Source of the DNA: Sphingomonas psychrolutea
Lineage (GTDB): Bacteria > Pseudomonadota > Alphaproteobacteria > Sphingomonadales > Sphingomonadaceae
NCBI RefSeq assembly: GCF_014636175.1
Contig: NZ_BMDW01000003.1
Location: 1-64,000 of the forward strand
Length of the DNA: 64,000 nucleotides
Direction: 5' to 3'
Below are positions 52,890-62,716 of the stretch, in pieces (position 1 is the stretch's first letter; each line of letters starts with the position of its first letter). A program made the position numbers and the translations under genes. A model generated the notes under the pieces. That model had not been told where the DNA came from, did no database searches, and worked only from the letters and a program-made list of their open reading frames with translations.

Positions 52890-54362
52890 TTACCCCAATA
52901 CCTTCTTCAGCACATCATTCACGACCCCCGGATTCGCCTTCCCCCCCATCGCCTTCATCGTCTGCCCGACGAAGAAGCCGAACAGCTTGTCCTTGCCGCC
53001 GCGATAGTCGGCGACCTTGTCCTCGTTCGCCGCCATCACCTCGGCGATGACGCGTTCGATCTCGCCGGTGTCGCTGGTCTGCTTGAGACCCTTTTCCTCG
53101 ACAATTGCAGCAGCACCCTGCCCGGTTTCGAGCATGATTTCGAACACCTGCTTGGCCAGCGTGTTCGACAGCGTCCCGTCGGCGATCAAACCGAGCAATT
53201 CGGCGGCCTGATCGGGGCTGACCGGCGAATTCTCGATGTCCCGACCGGTGCGATTGAGCGCGCCGAACAGTTCGGAGGTCGTCCAATTGGCGGCGGCGAC
53301 CGGGGCAGCGCCCGTGTCGAGCAAGGCATCGAACCACCGCGACGCCTCGACCTCGGCGGTCATCACGGCGGCCGCATACGGCGTGATCCCTAGCGCCAGA
53401 TACCGCGCACGCTTGGCATCGGGCAGTTCCGGTAGCGAGGCGCGGCATTCGTCGAGAAACGCCTCGTCGAGTTCGAGCGGCAGCAAATCGGGATCGGGGA
53501 AGTAGCGGTAATCGTGCGCATCTTCCTTTGAGCGCATCGAGCGCGTTTCATTGCGGTCGGGGTCGTATAGCCGCGTTTCCTGGACGATCCTGCCGCCGCT
53601 TTCGATCACCTCAACCTGGCGCTTGGCCTCCTGTTCGACCACGGCCATGACAAAGCGCACCGAATTGACGTTTTTGGTCTCGGTCCGCGTGCCGAGCTCG
53701 TCGCCTGCCTTGCGCACGCTGACATTGACGTCGGCGCGCATCGATCCCTGGTCCATATTGCCGTCGCACGACCCGACATAGCGCAGGATCGAGCGCAGCT
53801 TCGACAGATAGGCTCCGGCCTCGGCGGGCGAGGCCATGTCGGGCTTGCTGACGATTTCCATCAGCGCAACGCCGCAACGGTTGAGATCGACATAGGAGCG
53901 CGTCGGATGCTGATCATGCATCAGCTTGCCCGCATCCTGCTCGACATGGATCCGCTCGACCCCGATCCGCTTGCCGTGCGCGTCAGGGTTCTTGTCGTCG
54001 AGGCTGATGTCGACATGGCCTTCGCCGACGATCGGGTGGAACAGCTGGCTGATCTGATAGCCCTGCGGCAAATCAGCGTAGAAGTAATTCTTGCGGTCGA
54101 AGCGCGACCATTTGTTGATCTGAGCATTGATCGCCATGCCGGTGCGCACCGCCTGGCGGATACACTCGCGGTTGGGAACAGGCAGCATCCCCGGCATCGC
54201 GGCATCGATCAGGCTGACCTGCGTGTTCGGCTCGGCCCCGAATGCGGTGGCGGCACCGGAAAACAGTTTGGCATTTGAGGAGACCTGGGCATGGACTTCG
54301 AGGCCGACCACGACCTCCCAATCGCCGGTTTCGCCGCGGATGGTGTATTTGGTGTCAGTCAT
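52890..54362 (-). CDS. gatB: Glutamyl-tRNA(Gln)/aspartyl-tRNA(Asn) amidotransferase subunit B
   Basis: The 490-residue subunit binds tRNA and transfers the amide. The start [26 protein letters not shown] (54362) and [29 protein letters not shown] and the tail domain are typical. A longer frame to 54446 runs into the palindromic repeat and is rejected. It forms gatC-gatA-gatB, with the repeat between A and B. Confidence 0.97.
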   Translation of the reverse strand: MTDTKYTIRGETGDWEVVVGLEVHAQVSSNAKLFSGAATAFGAEPNTQVSLIDAAMPGMLPVPNRECIRQAVRTGMAINAQINKWSRFDRKNYFYADLPQGYQISQLFHPIVGEGHVDISLDDKNPDAHGKRIGVERIHVEQDAGKLMHDQHPTRSYVDLNRCGVALMEIVSKPDMASPAEAGAYLSKLRSILRYVGSCDGNMDQGSMRADVNVSVRKAGDELGTRTETKNVNSVRFVMAVVEQEAKRQVEVIESGGRIVQETRLYDPDRNETRSMRSKEDAHDYRYFPDPDLLPLELDEAFLDECRASLPELPDAKRARYLALGITPYAAAVMTAEVEASRWFDALLDTGAAPVAAANWTTSELFGALNRTGRDIENSPVSPDQAAELLGLIADGTLSNTLAKQVFEIMLETGQGAAAIVEEKGLKQTSDTGEIERVIAEVMAANEDKVADYRGGKDKLFGFFVGQTMKAMGGKANPGVVNDVLKKVLG

Positions 54363-54379
54363 GTTCGTTCTTCCCAAGT

Positions 54380-54440
54380 GTTCCTGCGCAGGCAGGAACC
54401 CAGAGCCAAGCAACCCGAGGCTCCTGCTTTCGCAGGAGCA
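54380..54440. repeat. Twin hairpin intergenic repeat (type 2)
   Basis: GTTCCTGCGCAGGCAGGAAC (54380-54399) and GCTCCTGCTTTCGCAGGAGC (54420-54439) are two palindromes with CTGC cores in the gap between gatA and gatB. They probably form two hairpins that affect the mRNA between these subunits. This type of REP-like pair is, as I recall, found widely in sphingomonads. Confidence 0.8.
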
Positions 54441-54449
54441 CGGCAAATC

Positions 54450-55934
54450 CTACCACCACGCCTCGGCGCGCGCGGTGAACCCCGCACGTTCCTCCAGCGC
54501 CAACCCCGCATTGAGCACGCCTTGTTCATCAAGCGGCTTGCCGATGATCTGCAACCCCAGCGGTAGCCCCATCCCGTCGAGGCCACCCGGCACCGACATC
54601 GCCGGAAGCCCGGCAAGCGACGACGGCACGGTAAACACATCGTTCAAATACATCGCAATCGGATCGGCGCTCTTCTCACCCAGCGCGAACGCAGCCGACG
54701 GCGCGGTTGGCGTGAGCAGCAAGTCACACTTCGCCCACGCCTGTTCGAAATCGCGCGCGATGAGTGTGCGGACCTTCGAAGCCTGTGTGAAGTACGCGTC
54801 GTAAAACCCTGCGGAAAGGACATATGTCCCGATCATGATTCGGCGCTTCACCTCGTCGCCAAAACCGGCCGCGCGCGTTGCAGCGTACATGTCCTGCAAC
54901 CCTGCCCCCTCGGGCAGATCGCGCAGGCCATAGCGCACCCCGTCATAGCGGGCCAGGTTGGACGAGGCTTCGGCGGGCGCAATGATGTAATAGGCCGGCA
55001 GCGCATATTTGGTGTGCGGCAGCGAGACTTCGACGATCTCGGCGCCGGCATCCTTCAGCCAGTCGATCCCCTGCTGCCACAGGGCTTCGATCTCGGGGGG
55101 CATGGCGTCGACGCGATATTCCTTCGGAATCCCGACGCGCTTGCCCTTGAGATCGCCCGACAATCCGGCATACCATTGCGGCACGGCCAAATCGAGCGAA
55201 GTCGCGTCTTTCGGATCGAAGCCGGCCATCGCCTCGAGCATGATCGCGCAATCGCGCACGTCGCGCGCCATGGCACCTGCCTGATCGAGCGAGGAGGCAA
55301 AGGCGATCGTGCCCCAGCGCGAACAACGGCCATAGGTCGGCTTGATCCCGCTGATGCCGGTGAAAGCAGCGGGCTGGCGGATCGATCCGCCGGTATCGGT
55401 GCCGGTCGCCGCCGGGCAGAGCCGCGCGGCGATCGCCGCCGAGCTTCCGCCCGACGATCCACCGGGCGCGAGCGGCGCATTGCCACCGTCGCTCCGCCGC
55501 CACGGCGAAATGACATTCCCGAATGCGCTCGTCTCGTTCGACGATCCCATCGCGAACTGATCCATGTTGAGCTTGCCGAGCATGCCTGCGCCCGCCGCCC
55601 ACAAATTGGCGGAGACCGTCGATTCGTACGGCGGCGTGAAGCCCTCGAGGATCAGACTCGCGGCAGTCGCGGGCACGCCCTTGGTGCAGAACAAATCCTT
55701 CATGCCGATCGGCACGCCGGCCAGCGGCTTAAGCGTCTCGCCCGCCGCGCGCGCGGCGTCGGCGGCATCGGCAGCCGCCAGCGCGTGCTCGGGCGTTTCG
55801 ACCAGAAACGCGTTGAGCGCCTTGGCTTTGGACACGTTGGCAATGAAGCCCTCGGCCACTTCGCGCGCGGAAAAGGTACCGGCACGCACGCCGTCACGGA
55901 TGGCGGCAACGCCGAGATCGGTCAGGTCGGTCAT
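54450..55934 (-). CDS. gatA: Glutamyl-tRNA(Gln)/aspartyl-tRNA(Asn) amidotransferase subunit A
   Basis: The 494-residue amidase subunit has the Ser-cisSer-Lys site: IGMKDLF (Lys), [15 protein letters not shown] (Ser pair) and [14 protein letters not shown]. Start [15 protein letters not shown] overlaps the gatC stop by one base (TAATG). It makes ammonia from glutamine for gatB. Confidence 0.98.
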   Translation of the reverse strand: MTDLTDLGVAAIRDGVRAGTFSAREVAEGFIANVSKAKALNAFLVETPEHALAAADAADAARAAGETLKPLAGVPIGMKDLFCTKGVPATAASLILEGFTPPYESTVSANLWAAGAGMLGKLNMDQFAMGSSNETSAFGNVISPWRRSDGGNAPLAPGGSSGGSSAAIAARLCPAATGTDTGGSIRQPAAFTGISGIKPTYGRCSRWGTIAFASSLDQAGAMARDVRDCAIMLEAMAGFDPKDATSLDLAVPQWYAGLSGDLKGKRVGIPKEYRVDAMPPEIEALWQQGIDWLKDAGAEIVEVSLPHTKYALPAYYIIAPAEASSNLARYDGVRYGLRDLPEGAGLQDMYAATRAAGFGDEVKRRIMIGTYVLSAGFYDAYFTQASKVRTLIARDFEQAWAKCDLLLTPTAPSAAFALGEKSADPIAMYLNDVFTVPSSLAGLPAMSVPGGLDGMGLPLGLQIIGKPLDEQGVLNAGLALEERAGFTARAEAWW

Positions 55935-56236
55935 TATTCGATCACCTTTGGCACGGTGAAGAAGCCGTGCTCGCCCTGCGGCGCGTTCGCCAGCACCGCA
56001 TCACGGATGCCGCCCCCGGTCAGCGGATCGGCATTCACGACATCGTCGCGCAGCCGCAAATGGTTGGGGATCACCGCCATTATCGGCGCGACATCGGTCG
56101 TATCGACCTCGCCCAATTGCTCGATCCAGCCCATGATGTTGTCGAGCTCCGGCGCGATCCGCGCGGCCTCTTCCTCGGTGATGGCGATGCGAGCGAGGCT
56201 CGCAATCTTGGTGACGGTGGCGATGGTGACAGGCAT
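55934..56236 (-). CDS. gatC: Glutamyl-tRNA(Gln)/aspartyl-tRNA(Asn) amidotransferase subunit C
   Basis: The 100-residue subunit links A and B. The family pattern is [39 protein letters not shown], and the C-terminal [10 protein letters not shown]. It is the first gene of the operon. Its stop codon overlaps the gatA start. Confidence 0.96.
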   Translation of the reverse strand: MPVTIATVTKIASLARIAITEEEAARIAPELDNIMGWIEQLGEVDTTDVAPIMAVIPNHLRLRDDVVNADPLTGGGIRDAVLANAPQGEHGFFTVPKVIE

Positions 56237-56285
56237 CCGATGCGGCTAGCAGAGCGGGTGCGCCCGATGCAACCTTAGCGGCACC

Positions 56286-58079
56286 CTATTCGAACGGATC
56301 GCCGACCGGAACGCCGCCGATGAAGACCCGGCGCGCGGGGACGGGGCGAATTTCGACCTTGCCCGCTGCGTCCCCGGCCTTGAGCGCGGCGCGCTCGGCG
56401 GGGGAGCGCGGAGCGACCGCCCCCTCCACTTTCCCCCAAATTCCCGCAGTCAGCCTGTATCGCGCGGGTCCACACCCGTCCCAACCGCGTCCGATAAAGC
56501 CGCTTCCGTGAGTATTGGGCACCGGATCCTGCGCATTTTTATCGATGCAGGATTGCGGGATCGCGATGGCCTCGGTCGAGCTTGCCGAATACAGTATGGT
56601 GCAACGATCGCTGCCATTATTGCCGCAGCCGTCGTAGTTCGTGAGCACCTTGCGCAATTCGAGCGGTACCGGGATTGCGACCGGCAATACGCGCAGTCGC
56701 TTGACGAGCAGATCGGCCTCGCTTCGCTCCCAATCTACCGACGCAACCGCCCAGCGATTGTCCTTGCTCGCCACGTCCTTGGCCCGTGCCGCTATGGTCG
56801 CGTTCTTCGACCTCGCTAGTCGTTTCAACGCCGCCTTGCCGGACTCGCCGAAATCGAACGCCAGCGCGGACCAGTCGAATTTTTCGGGCGCGATTTTGCC
56901 CGATTCGAGCCGGGCGAGCTGATCTGCAGTGGACAGCGCGTTGAAGCTGAGCATCGGCGTGGCGAGAAACAGGCCAAGTCCTGCCACCACGAAGGCGAGC
57001 TGCAAATTGCTCACCCGCGCCCGCTTGGCCCAGCGGCCGCGCGCACGGGCTACTGCGAGCAGATAGGCAATACCGTAAGCGCTCGCCAAGGCGACGAACA
57101 CCACCGCCCATAGTCGATCCGGCGTCAGACCATATTGGCTCACTCGCAGCCATGTCGCGTTCGCCGCCACCACCGCCAGCGGGAACATCGCGACGGCCAG
57201 CGCCATCGCGCCGAAGCGCAGAACCGGATTGGTCGCTTCCTCCTCCTCGCTATTGCCGATCACCGCATTGGCGAGGATCAGCGCGCCGATCACGCAACTG
57301 AGCAAGATCGGCGTGGTCGATTTGGTCGCATCCCACAAGGCGTGCAGCCCGGTAAACGGCAGCGAAATCAGGAAGATCAGCAACCCCACGCCCAGCACCG
57401 GCGCGAGCACCGCCAACACCGCCGTCACTACGCGCTGGAGCAAGCGCACGACGGTATCGCGTTCGCGCAGCAAGCCCAATGCCGCGCCGAACCCGCCACC
57501 GAACAGCAAAGCGTTGAACCAAGAGTGCCGCAACAGATCGCGCAGGAAATGCAGCCCGATCAGGTCGAACAGCGCCGCGAGCAACCATGCCAGCGCAAAC
57601 ACCACGCCCACGAACAGCCAGCACGCGCACCACAGCACCACGTTAGTCCAGGCATGGCCGTGGACCTCCGGATAGGGAAAACGCCAGCCGCCCTGATCGC
57701 GCGCGGTCTGGAACAACGGCACGGCGATCGCGATGGCAAGGAACAGGCTCGCGGTGTGCCAGTCGCTCCACACCCGCCAACCGCCGCCGTTCCAATAGAA
57801 GATCAGTCCGGCAAACGCGCCGACCACGCCCGCGAACAGCACCGCCCACCACCAGCGATTCCGCTCCATCCCGAAACCGAGCGCACCCGCGCCGGTGCCG
57901 ATCGCGGTGGCCGTCGCGATTCGCCAGGCGGCGGGTTCGATATAAGAGACCGTGCCTGACTGGCCCCGATCGAGCAGTTGCTGCACCGCCAGCGCCGCGA
58001 GCGCACCGAGGAGCGCGAGCAGCGGCGGCCGCAATCGCCAGCCAGCCCGATCGCGCGCGACGTCGTGCGATTCGTCCAT
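56286..58079 (-). CDS. DUF4153-type polytopic membrane protein
   Basis: The 597-residue protein has about 11 membrane segments in the first 400 residues (LLALLGALAALAVQQLL, AVLFAGVVGAFAGLIFYW, LLIFLISLPFTGLHAL and others) and a soluble C-terminal part. It resembles DUF4153 proteins. ATG at 58079 has AGGGGGA before it; the frame is open to 58208 but without a site. It faces away from the DUF3089 gene. Function unknown. Confidence 0.8.
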   Translation of the reverse strand: MDESHDVARDRAGWRLRPPLLALLGALAALAVQQLLDRGQSGTVSYIEPAAWRIATATAIGTGAGALGFGMERNRWWWAVLFAGVVGAFAGLIFYWNGGGWRVWSDWHTASLFLAIAIAVPLFQTARDQGGWRFPYPEVHGHAWTNVVLWCACWLFVGVVFALAWLLAALFDLIGLHFLRDLLRHSWFNALLFGGGFGAALGLLRERDTVVRLLQRVVTAVLAVLAPVLGVGLLIFLISLPFTGLHALWDATKSTTPILLSCVIGALILANAVIGNSEEEEATNPVLRFGAMALAVAMFPLAVVAANATWLRVSQYGLTPDRLWAVVFVALASAYGIAYLLAVARARGRWAKRARVSNLQLAFVVAGLGLFLATPMLSFNALSTADQLARLESGKIAPEKFDWSALAFDFGESGKAALKRLARSKNATIAARAKDVASKDNRWAVASVDWERSEADLLVKRLRVLPVAIPVPLELRKVLTNYDGCGNNGSDRCTILYSASSTEAIAIPQSCIDKNAQDPVPNTHGSGFIGRGWDGCGPARYRLTAGIWGKVEGAVAPRSPAERAALKAGDAAGKVEIRPVPARRVFIGGVPVGDPFE

Positions 58080-58201
58080 CGTTCGGTCCCCCTGCTGCTG
58101 TGCGACAGGAACCCGCCCGCGAAGGCGATTGCAAGCGTCGCGATCCTGCTGCACGGAAATCGCACCGCCGCTGCACCTGTTGTGCCGACCGGCCGGAGGA
58201 G

Positions 58202-59317
58202 ATGACACGTCCCGTGGCGCGCAAATTTATCTATCTCGTGGCGATCTTGATCGTGCTGACGATCGCGGGGGCGTTCGCCTATCGGATCTGGGGCAAGGAA
58301 TTGCTCGCGATTGCAACGGTGCCAACCGAGCAGTTCGAACCGCTCCCCGCGCAACCCGCCGACGCGTACCGTGACGCCAAAATGTGGCTTGCGCGGCCCG
58401 ACAAGCCGGGCAATCCCGCGCTGTGGACCCCCGCTGCCTACAAACCCGGCGCCGCGCCCGAAGCAGCGGTGTTCTTCATCCACCCGACCTCTTTCCTCGA
58501 CCGCTCGCACTGGAACGCGCCGCTCGACAATCAGGAGGCGAATGACCGCGCGGCCCTGTTCCTGCGTGCGCAGGCAAGCGCTTTCAACGAGGTCGGTGCG
58601 ATCTGGGCACCGCGCTATCGCCAGGCGACCTTCGGCGCGTTCCTGACGACCGACGGCAATGCCGCCAAGGCATTGAACCTCGCCTATGGTGACGTGGCGG
58701 CGGCGTTCGACGCGTTCGTGGCGCAAGCGGGCGATCGACCGATCATCCTTGCCGGGCATAGCCAGGGCGCGCTGCACCTGCTCCGGCTGCTGCGCGAGAA
58801 GGTCGCGGGCAGGCCGCTCGCGAAGCGCGTGGTCGCGGCCTATGTCATCGGCTGGCCGGTGTCGCGGCCAGTTGATCTGCCCGCTTTGGGGCTCCCCGAA
58901 TGCAAGACGGCGGATCAGGCCGGATGCCTGCTGTCGTGGCAAAGCTTCGCCGAACCGGCCGATCCGTCGCTCGTGGTCGATGCTTACGATGCGAGCAGCG
59001 GCACCGACGGCAAGCCGCGCCGGGGCACGCCGATGGTCTGCACCAACCCGCTGACCGGCACGCCCGATGCAGCGGCGCCCGCAACGGCCAATCTCGGCAC
59101 GCTCTACCCCGCCGCCGACCTCGGCAGTGCGACGATCGAAGCGCAGCGCGTCTCGGCCCGTTGCGATCCGCGCGGGCTGTTGCTGATCGGCGATCCGCCC
59201 CAGCTCGGCAGCTATGTGCTGCCGGGCAACAATTACCACGTCTATGATTACAGCCTGTTCTGGGCGAACGTCCGCGCGGATGCCGCCCGGCGTCTGGCGA
59301 CGTTCAAGCGCAAATGA
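58202..59317 (+). CDS. DUF3089 alpha/beta-hydrolase-like protein
   Basis: The 371-residue protein has an N-terminal membrane segment (FIYLVAILIVLTIAGAFAY) and a DUF3089 body: AAVFFIHPTSFLDRSHWNAP, the nucleophile elbow ILAGHSQGALHLL, and NNYHVYDYSLFWANV. It is a likely exported esterase or lipase-like enzyme of unknown substrate. ATG at 58202 lies in GGAGGAGATG. Confidence 0.85.
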   Translation: MTRPVARKFIYLVAILIVLTIAGAFAYRIWGKELLAIATVPTEQFEPLPAQPADAYRDAKMWLARPDKPGNPALWTPAAYKPGAAPEAAVFFIHPTSFLDRSHWNAPLDNQEANDRAALFLRAQASAFNEVGAIWAPRYRQATFGAFLTTDGNAAKALNLAYGDVAAAFDAFVAQAGDRPIILAGHSQGALHLLRLLREKVAGRPLAKRVVAAYVIGWPVSRPVDLPALGLPECKTADQAGCLLSWQSFAEPADPSLVVDAYDASSGTDGKPRRGTPMVCTNPLTGTPDAAAPATANLGTLYPAADLGSATIEAQRVSARCDPRGLLLIGDPPQLGSYVLPGNNYHVYDYSLFWANVRADAARRLATFKRK

Positions 59318-59331
59318 TGCAGACCCCAACC

Positions 59332-59422
59332 CCGTTCGCCCTGAGCCTGTCGAAGGGCACCTCCCCGCGCGCGGGCCGGTCGCATAGGGCGAGGTGTGCT
59401 TCGACAAGCTCAGCACGAACGG
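59332..59422. repeat. Palindromic intergenic repeat (type 3)
   Basis: CCGTTCGCCCTGAGCCTGTC..GGGCAC at 59332-59360 pairs with GTGTGCTTCGACAAGCTCAG..ACGG at 59394-59422. The CTTCGACAAGCTCAGCACGAACGG motif is, as I recall, a dispersed repeat in alphaproteobacteria including sphingomonads. It lies before ruvX. Confidence 0.8.
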
Positions 59423-59432
59423 AAGTAATGGG

Positions 59433-59897
59433 ATGATCACCACCGACCGCGCCGAGTTTCGCGTTGCGCTGCCGGACGGCGGGCGGCTGATCGGGCTGGA
59501 TGTCGGGACCAAAACGATCGGTACCGCTTTGTGCGATGCGGGGTGGAGCTTCGCCTCCCCTGCCCTGCTGATCCGCCGTACCAAGTTTCAGAAGGACAAG
59601 GTCGCGCTCGCCCAGATGATCGCAGCGCAGCTGGTGAAGGGCATCGTCATCGGCTTGCCGCTCAACCTGACCGACGGCAGCGAAAGCCCACGCAGCCAAT
59701 CGAGCCGCGCGTTCGCGCGCAACATGGCCGATCTCGGGCTACCGATCTTCCTGCAGGACGAACGCTGGTCGACCGTCGCGGTCACGCGCACGCTGATCGA
59801 ACAGGATGCCAGCCGCGCGAAACGCGCCGAACTGGTCGACAAGATGGCCGCCGCCTACATCTTGCAAGGCGCCATCGATGCGCTGGTTGCGGTATAA
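59433..59897 (+). CDS. ruvX: Putative pre-16S rRNA nuclease / Holliday junction resolvase RuvX (YqgF)
   Basis: The 154-residue protein has the RNase H-like YqgF fold: [18 protein letters not shown] (catalytic Asp), [21 protein letters not shown], and [15 protein letters not shown], with the final acidic [15 protein letters not shown]. The family processes pre-16S rRNA. ATG at 59433 is chosen since the frame upstream to 59394 runs into the repeat. Its end overlaps the convergent hemerythrin gene by 43 bases. Confidence 0.93.
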   Translation: MITTDRAEFRVALPDGGRLIGLDVGTKTIGTALCDAGWSFASPALLIRRTKFQKDKVALAQMIAAQLVKGIVIGLPLNLTDGSESPRSQSSRAFARNMADLGLPIFLQDERWSTVAVTRTLIEQDASRAKRAELVDKMAAAYILQGAIDALVAV

Positions 59898-60295
59898 GTC
59901 GCGGTCTCGGTGATGCGCGGATACAGGTCGCGCTCCTCGCGCAGGATGCGACGGCGCAAAGCCGCCATGACCTCTCGCGTCTCTTCACCAAACCCCTGCC
60001 AATCGGCCTGGATGCGCTCGATCGTCCATTTCGACGCGTACCCGAGATAGACTTTGGCCAAGTCTCCCATCTCGCTCGCAAAACGCTGCGCAAGTGCGCG
60101 GGTTTCGGGCTTGGCGAGAAGGCGCGGATACAGCACCTTATCCTCCTTCGCGAGATGAACCATCAGGACGTGATTGAGTCGCCACCGCAGCGCAGACAGA
60201 GTTTCACCCGGTGCTTTGGCATCGACCTCAGCGAGCAGTCTCACGGCAAGGGCATCGAGTTCCGCATGTTCCTTCGATAAGCTTACACGGTCCAA
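59855..60295 (-). CDS. Hemerythrin-domain protein
   Basis: The 146-residue protein has a four-helix hemerythrin-like pattern: [34 protein letters not shown] (HxxxE-type ligands), and [12 protein letters not shown]. Such proteins bind a di-iron site and sense or carry oxygen or nitric oxide. Confidence 0.85.
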   Translation of the reverse strand: MDRVSLSKEHAELDALAVRLLAEVDAKAPGETLSALRWRLNHVLMVHLAKEDKVLYPRLLAKPETRALAQRFASEMGDLAKVYLGYASKWTIERIQADWQGFGEETREVMAALRRRILREERDLYPRITETATYTATSASMAPCKM

Positions 60296-60491
60296 CGCAC
60301 TCCACTCCCAGTGGTAGCCTCGCCGAACTTTGGCGGAGCGACTCGTACTCTAAGATGATGTCCTTGCCGACATATTAGCAGGCTACTCAGTACTTTCCCC
60401 GTCGCTCCGCGGAGATTGCACGGCCGGGCGACTCCGCCGCCGCGGACGCGACCTTGCCACCCACCGCAGGGACCGTTAGGGCGCAGCTTCG

Positions 60492-61478
60492 ATGCAACCC
60501 TCCGATCACCGCCCCGCCTCGCTGATCCCCAGCCGCGCCGTTTTCCCACATCGTCACCTCACCGGCATCGAGGGATTGCAGCCGCACGAAATCCTGTTCC
60601 TGCTTGACGAAGCCGATGGCTGGGTCGCGGCGAACCGGACGCGCGCGATCGCGGACAAGCGGCTCGGCGGCCTGACGCTGATCAACGCTTTCTTCGAAAA
60701 TTCGACGCGGACGCTCTTGTCGTTCGAGATTGCGGGCAAGCGGCTCGGCGCCGATGTCGTCAACATGCATGCCGCGCAAAGCTCGGTCAAAAAGGGCGAA
60801 ACGCTGATCGATACCGCGATGACGCTCAACGCAATGCGCGCCGACGCGATCGTGATCCGCCACATGAGTTCGGGCGCAGTGCGGTTGATTGCCGACAAGG
60901 TCGATTGCCCGGTGCTCAATGCCGGCGACGGGCAGCATGAACACCCGACGCAAGCCTTGCTCGATGCGCTGACGATCCGGCGGCGGCGCGGGCGCATCGC
61001 CGGGCAGCGTGTCGTGATATGCGGCGATTTGCTGCACAGCCGGGTGGCGCGCTCGAACATTCTCGCACTCACCGCGCTCGCCGCCGAGGTGCGCGTCTGT
61101 GCGCCCGCGACGCTGATGCCCGCTGGGATCGAACGGATGGGCGTCACACCCTTCACCGATTTCGACAAGGCGCTGGACGGGGCAGACGTGGTGATGATGC
61201 TGCGCTTGCAGAGCGAGCGGATGAACGGCGGTTTCGTCCCCTCTAACCGCGAATTCCACTTGCGCTACGGCTTGACGCTCGCCCGGCTCGAACGCGCTGC
61301 ACCCGATGCGTTGGTCATGCATCCCGGACCGATGAATCGCGGGGTCGAAATCGATTCGAATGTCGCCGATCACGCGCGCTCGGCGATTACCGAGCAAGTC
61401 GAGATGGGGGTCGCGGTGCGGATGGCGTGCCTCGATGTGCTGACGCGGCGGCCGCGCGGCGTGGCGGGCTGGGCATGA
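60492..61478 (+). CDS. pyrB: Aspartate carbamoyltransferase catalytic chain
   Basis: The 328-residue protein makes carbamoyl aspartate in pyrimidine synthesis. [12 protein letters not shown] (carbamoyl phosphate loop), [28 protein letters not shown] and [13 protein letters not shown] are typical. Its stop overlaps the next gene (ATGA), as in the pyrB-pyrC' operon of other proteobacteria. Confidence 0.97.
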   Translation: MQPSDHRPASLIPSRAVFPHRHLTGIEGLQPHEILFLLDEADGWVAANRTRAIADKRLGGLTLINAFFENSTRTLLSFEIAGKRLGADVVNMHAAQSSVKKGETLIDTAMTLNAMRADAIVIRHMSSGAVRLIADKVDCPVLNAGDGQHEHPTQALLDALTIRRRRGRIAGQRVVICGDLLHSRVARSNILALTALAAEVRVCAPATLMPAGIERMGVTPFTDFDKALDGADVVMMLRLQSERMNGGFVPSNREFHLRYGLTLARLERAAPDALVMHPGPMNRGVEIDSNVADHARSAITEQVEMGVAVRMACLDVLTRRPRGVAGWA

Positions 61479-62716
61479 GCCGGATGCTCGCCTTTACCGA
61501 CGCGACGCTGGTGTGCCCGGTCGCGGGCGTGTCGCGCGGCGGGGTGCTGGTCGAGGACGACCGCATCATCGCCACCGGCGTGATCGAAATTCCTGAAGGC
61601 GCGGAGGTCATCGCCTGCGGTGGGCACGTGCTTGCCCCGGCGCTCGTCGATCTCGGCGTGTTTGCGATCGATGTGCCGGCCTTTCATGCCGGGGGGATCG
61701 TCCGCGTCGGGCTGATGCCGGATCAGTCGCCCGTGCTCGACGATCCCGGCGTGGTGCAGCGCGCCGCGCTGATCGGGCGGCCGGGTTTGTGGATTCACCC
61801 GATTGCCGCCGCAACGCGCGGGCTGGCGGGCAAAGACCTGGCCGAAATGGCGATCAACCGCGACGCGGGCGCGCGCGCGATCGGGACGGGTGCGGGCTGG
61901 ATCGCCGATTCGGGCGTAATGCGCAAAGTGCTGGCCTATGCCGGAGACCTTGGCCTGACCGTCATCGCGCATGCCGAGGATGCCGGCGTTACCGCAGGTG
62001 CGGTCGCGACAGCGGGGGAGACGGCGACGCGGATGGGCTTGCCATCGGCTCCCGCGATTGCCGAGGCGCTCGCCATTGCGCGCGATGTGATGCTCGCCGA
62101 GGAGACGGGCGCTGCGCTCCATATCCGCCAGGTGACGACGGCGGCGGGGTTCGATCTGGTACGCGCGGCGAAACGGCGGGGCGTTCGCGTAACCTGCGGC
62201 ATTACGCCGGCGCATCTTTTGCTGTCGGATATTGCGATGAGCGATTTCCGCACCTTCGCGCATCTCTCGCCACCGCTGCGCGGCGAAGACGACCGTCAGG
62301 CCGCGGTCGCCGCGCTGGCCGACGGGACGATCGACGTGCTGTGCTCCGCCCACGATCCACGTGGGCCGGAGGAGAAGCGCTTGCCATTTGCCGATTCGAC
62401 ATCGGGCATGGCGGGGGCGGAAACGCTGCTTGCCTTCGGACTCGGGCTGGTGCGCGACGAGACGATCGACCTGCAACGCCTGTTCGTGTTGCTCGCGGCC
62501 AACCCTGCGTCGGTGCTTGGGGTGGATGTGGGAACGCTGATGCCCGGAGCCCCCGCCGATCTCGTGCTGATCGACCGGGACGCACCGTGGCAAATCAATG
62601 GCGACCGATGTTTCGCGCGCGCCGGTAACACCCCGTTCGACGGATTACCGGTTCAGGGCAAGGTTCTCCGCCTGTTTAAGGGCGGGACCGCGCTGCCCGT
62701 GCCGGTGCGCCTTTAG
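61475..62716 (+). CDS. Dihydroorotase homologue without metal HxH (PyrC', pseudo-DHOase)
   Basis: The 413-residue protein is a class I dihydroorotase homologue, but the first metal motif DxHxHxR is replaced by [14 protein letters not shown], so both His ligands are lost. His in [10 protein letters not shown] and Asp in [17 protein letters not shown] remain. Such pseudo-enzymes are coupled to PyrB and hold its hexamer together (known in Pseudomonas and others). The start at 61475 is set by the four-base overlap. A catalytic PyrC should exist elsewhere. Confidence 0.9.
   Translation: MSRMLAFTDATLVCPVAGVSRGGVLVEDDRIIATGVIEIPEGAEVIACGGHVLAPALVDLGVFAIDVPAFHAGGIVRVGLMPDQSPVLDDPGVVQRAALIGRPGLWIHPIAAATRGLAGKDLAEMAINRDAGARAIGTGAGWIADSGVMRKVLAYAGDLGLTVIAHAEDAGVTAGAVATAGETATRMGLPSAPAIAEALAIARDVMLAEETGAALHIRQVTTAAGFDLVRAAKRRGVRVTCGITPAHLLLSDIAMSDFRTFAHLSPPLRGEDDRQAAVAALADGTIDVLCSAHDPRGPEEKRLPFADSTSGMAGAETLLAFGLGLVRDETIDLQRLFVLLAANPASVLGVDVGTLMPGAPADLVLIDRDAPWQINGDRCFARAGNTPFDGLPVQGKVLRLFKGGTALPVPVRL

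Noticed and set aside
57803..59584. 593-codon minus-strand frame opposite the DUF3089 gene
   Set aside because: Shadow of the DUF3089 gene and part of the DUF4153 gene; it also crosses the type 3 repeat.
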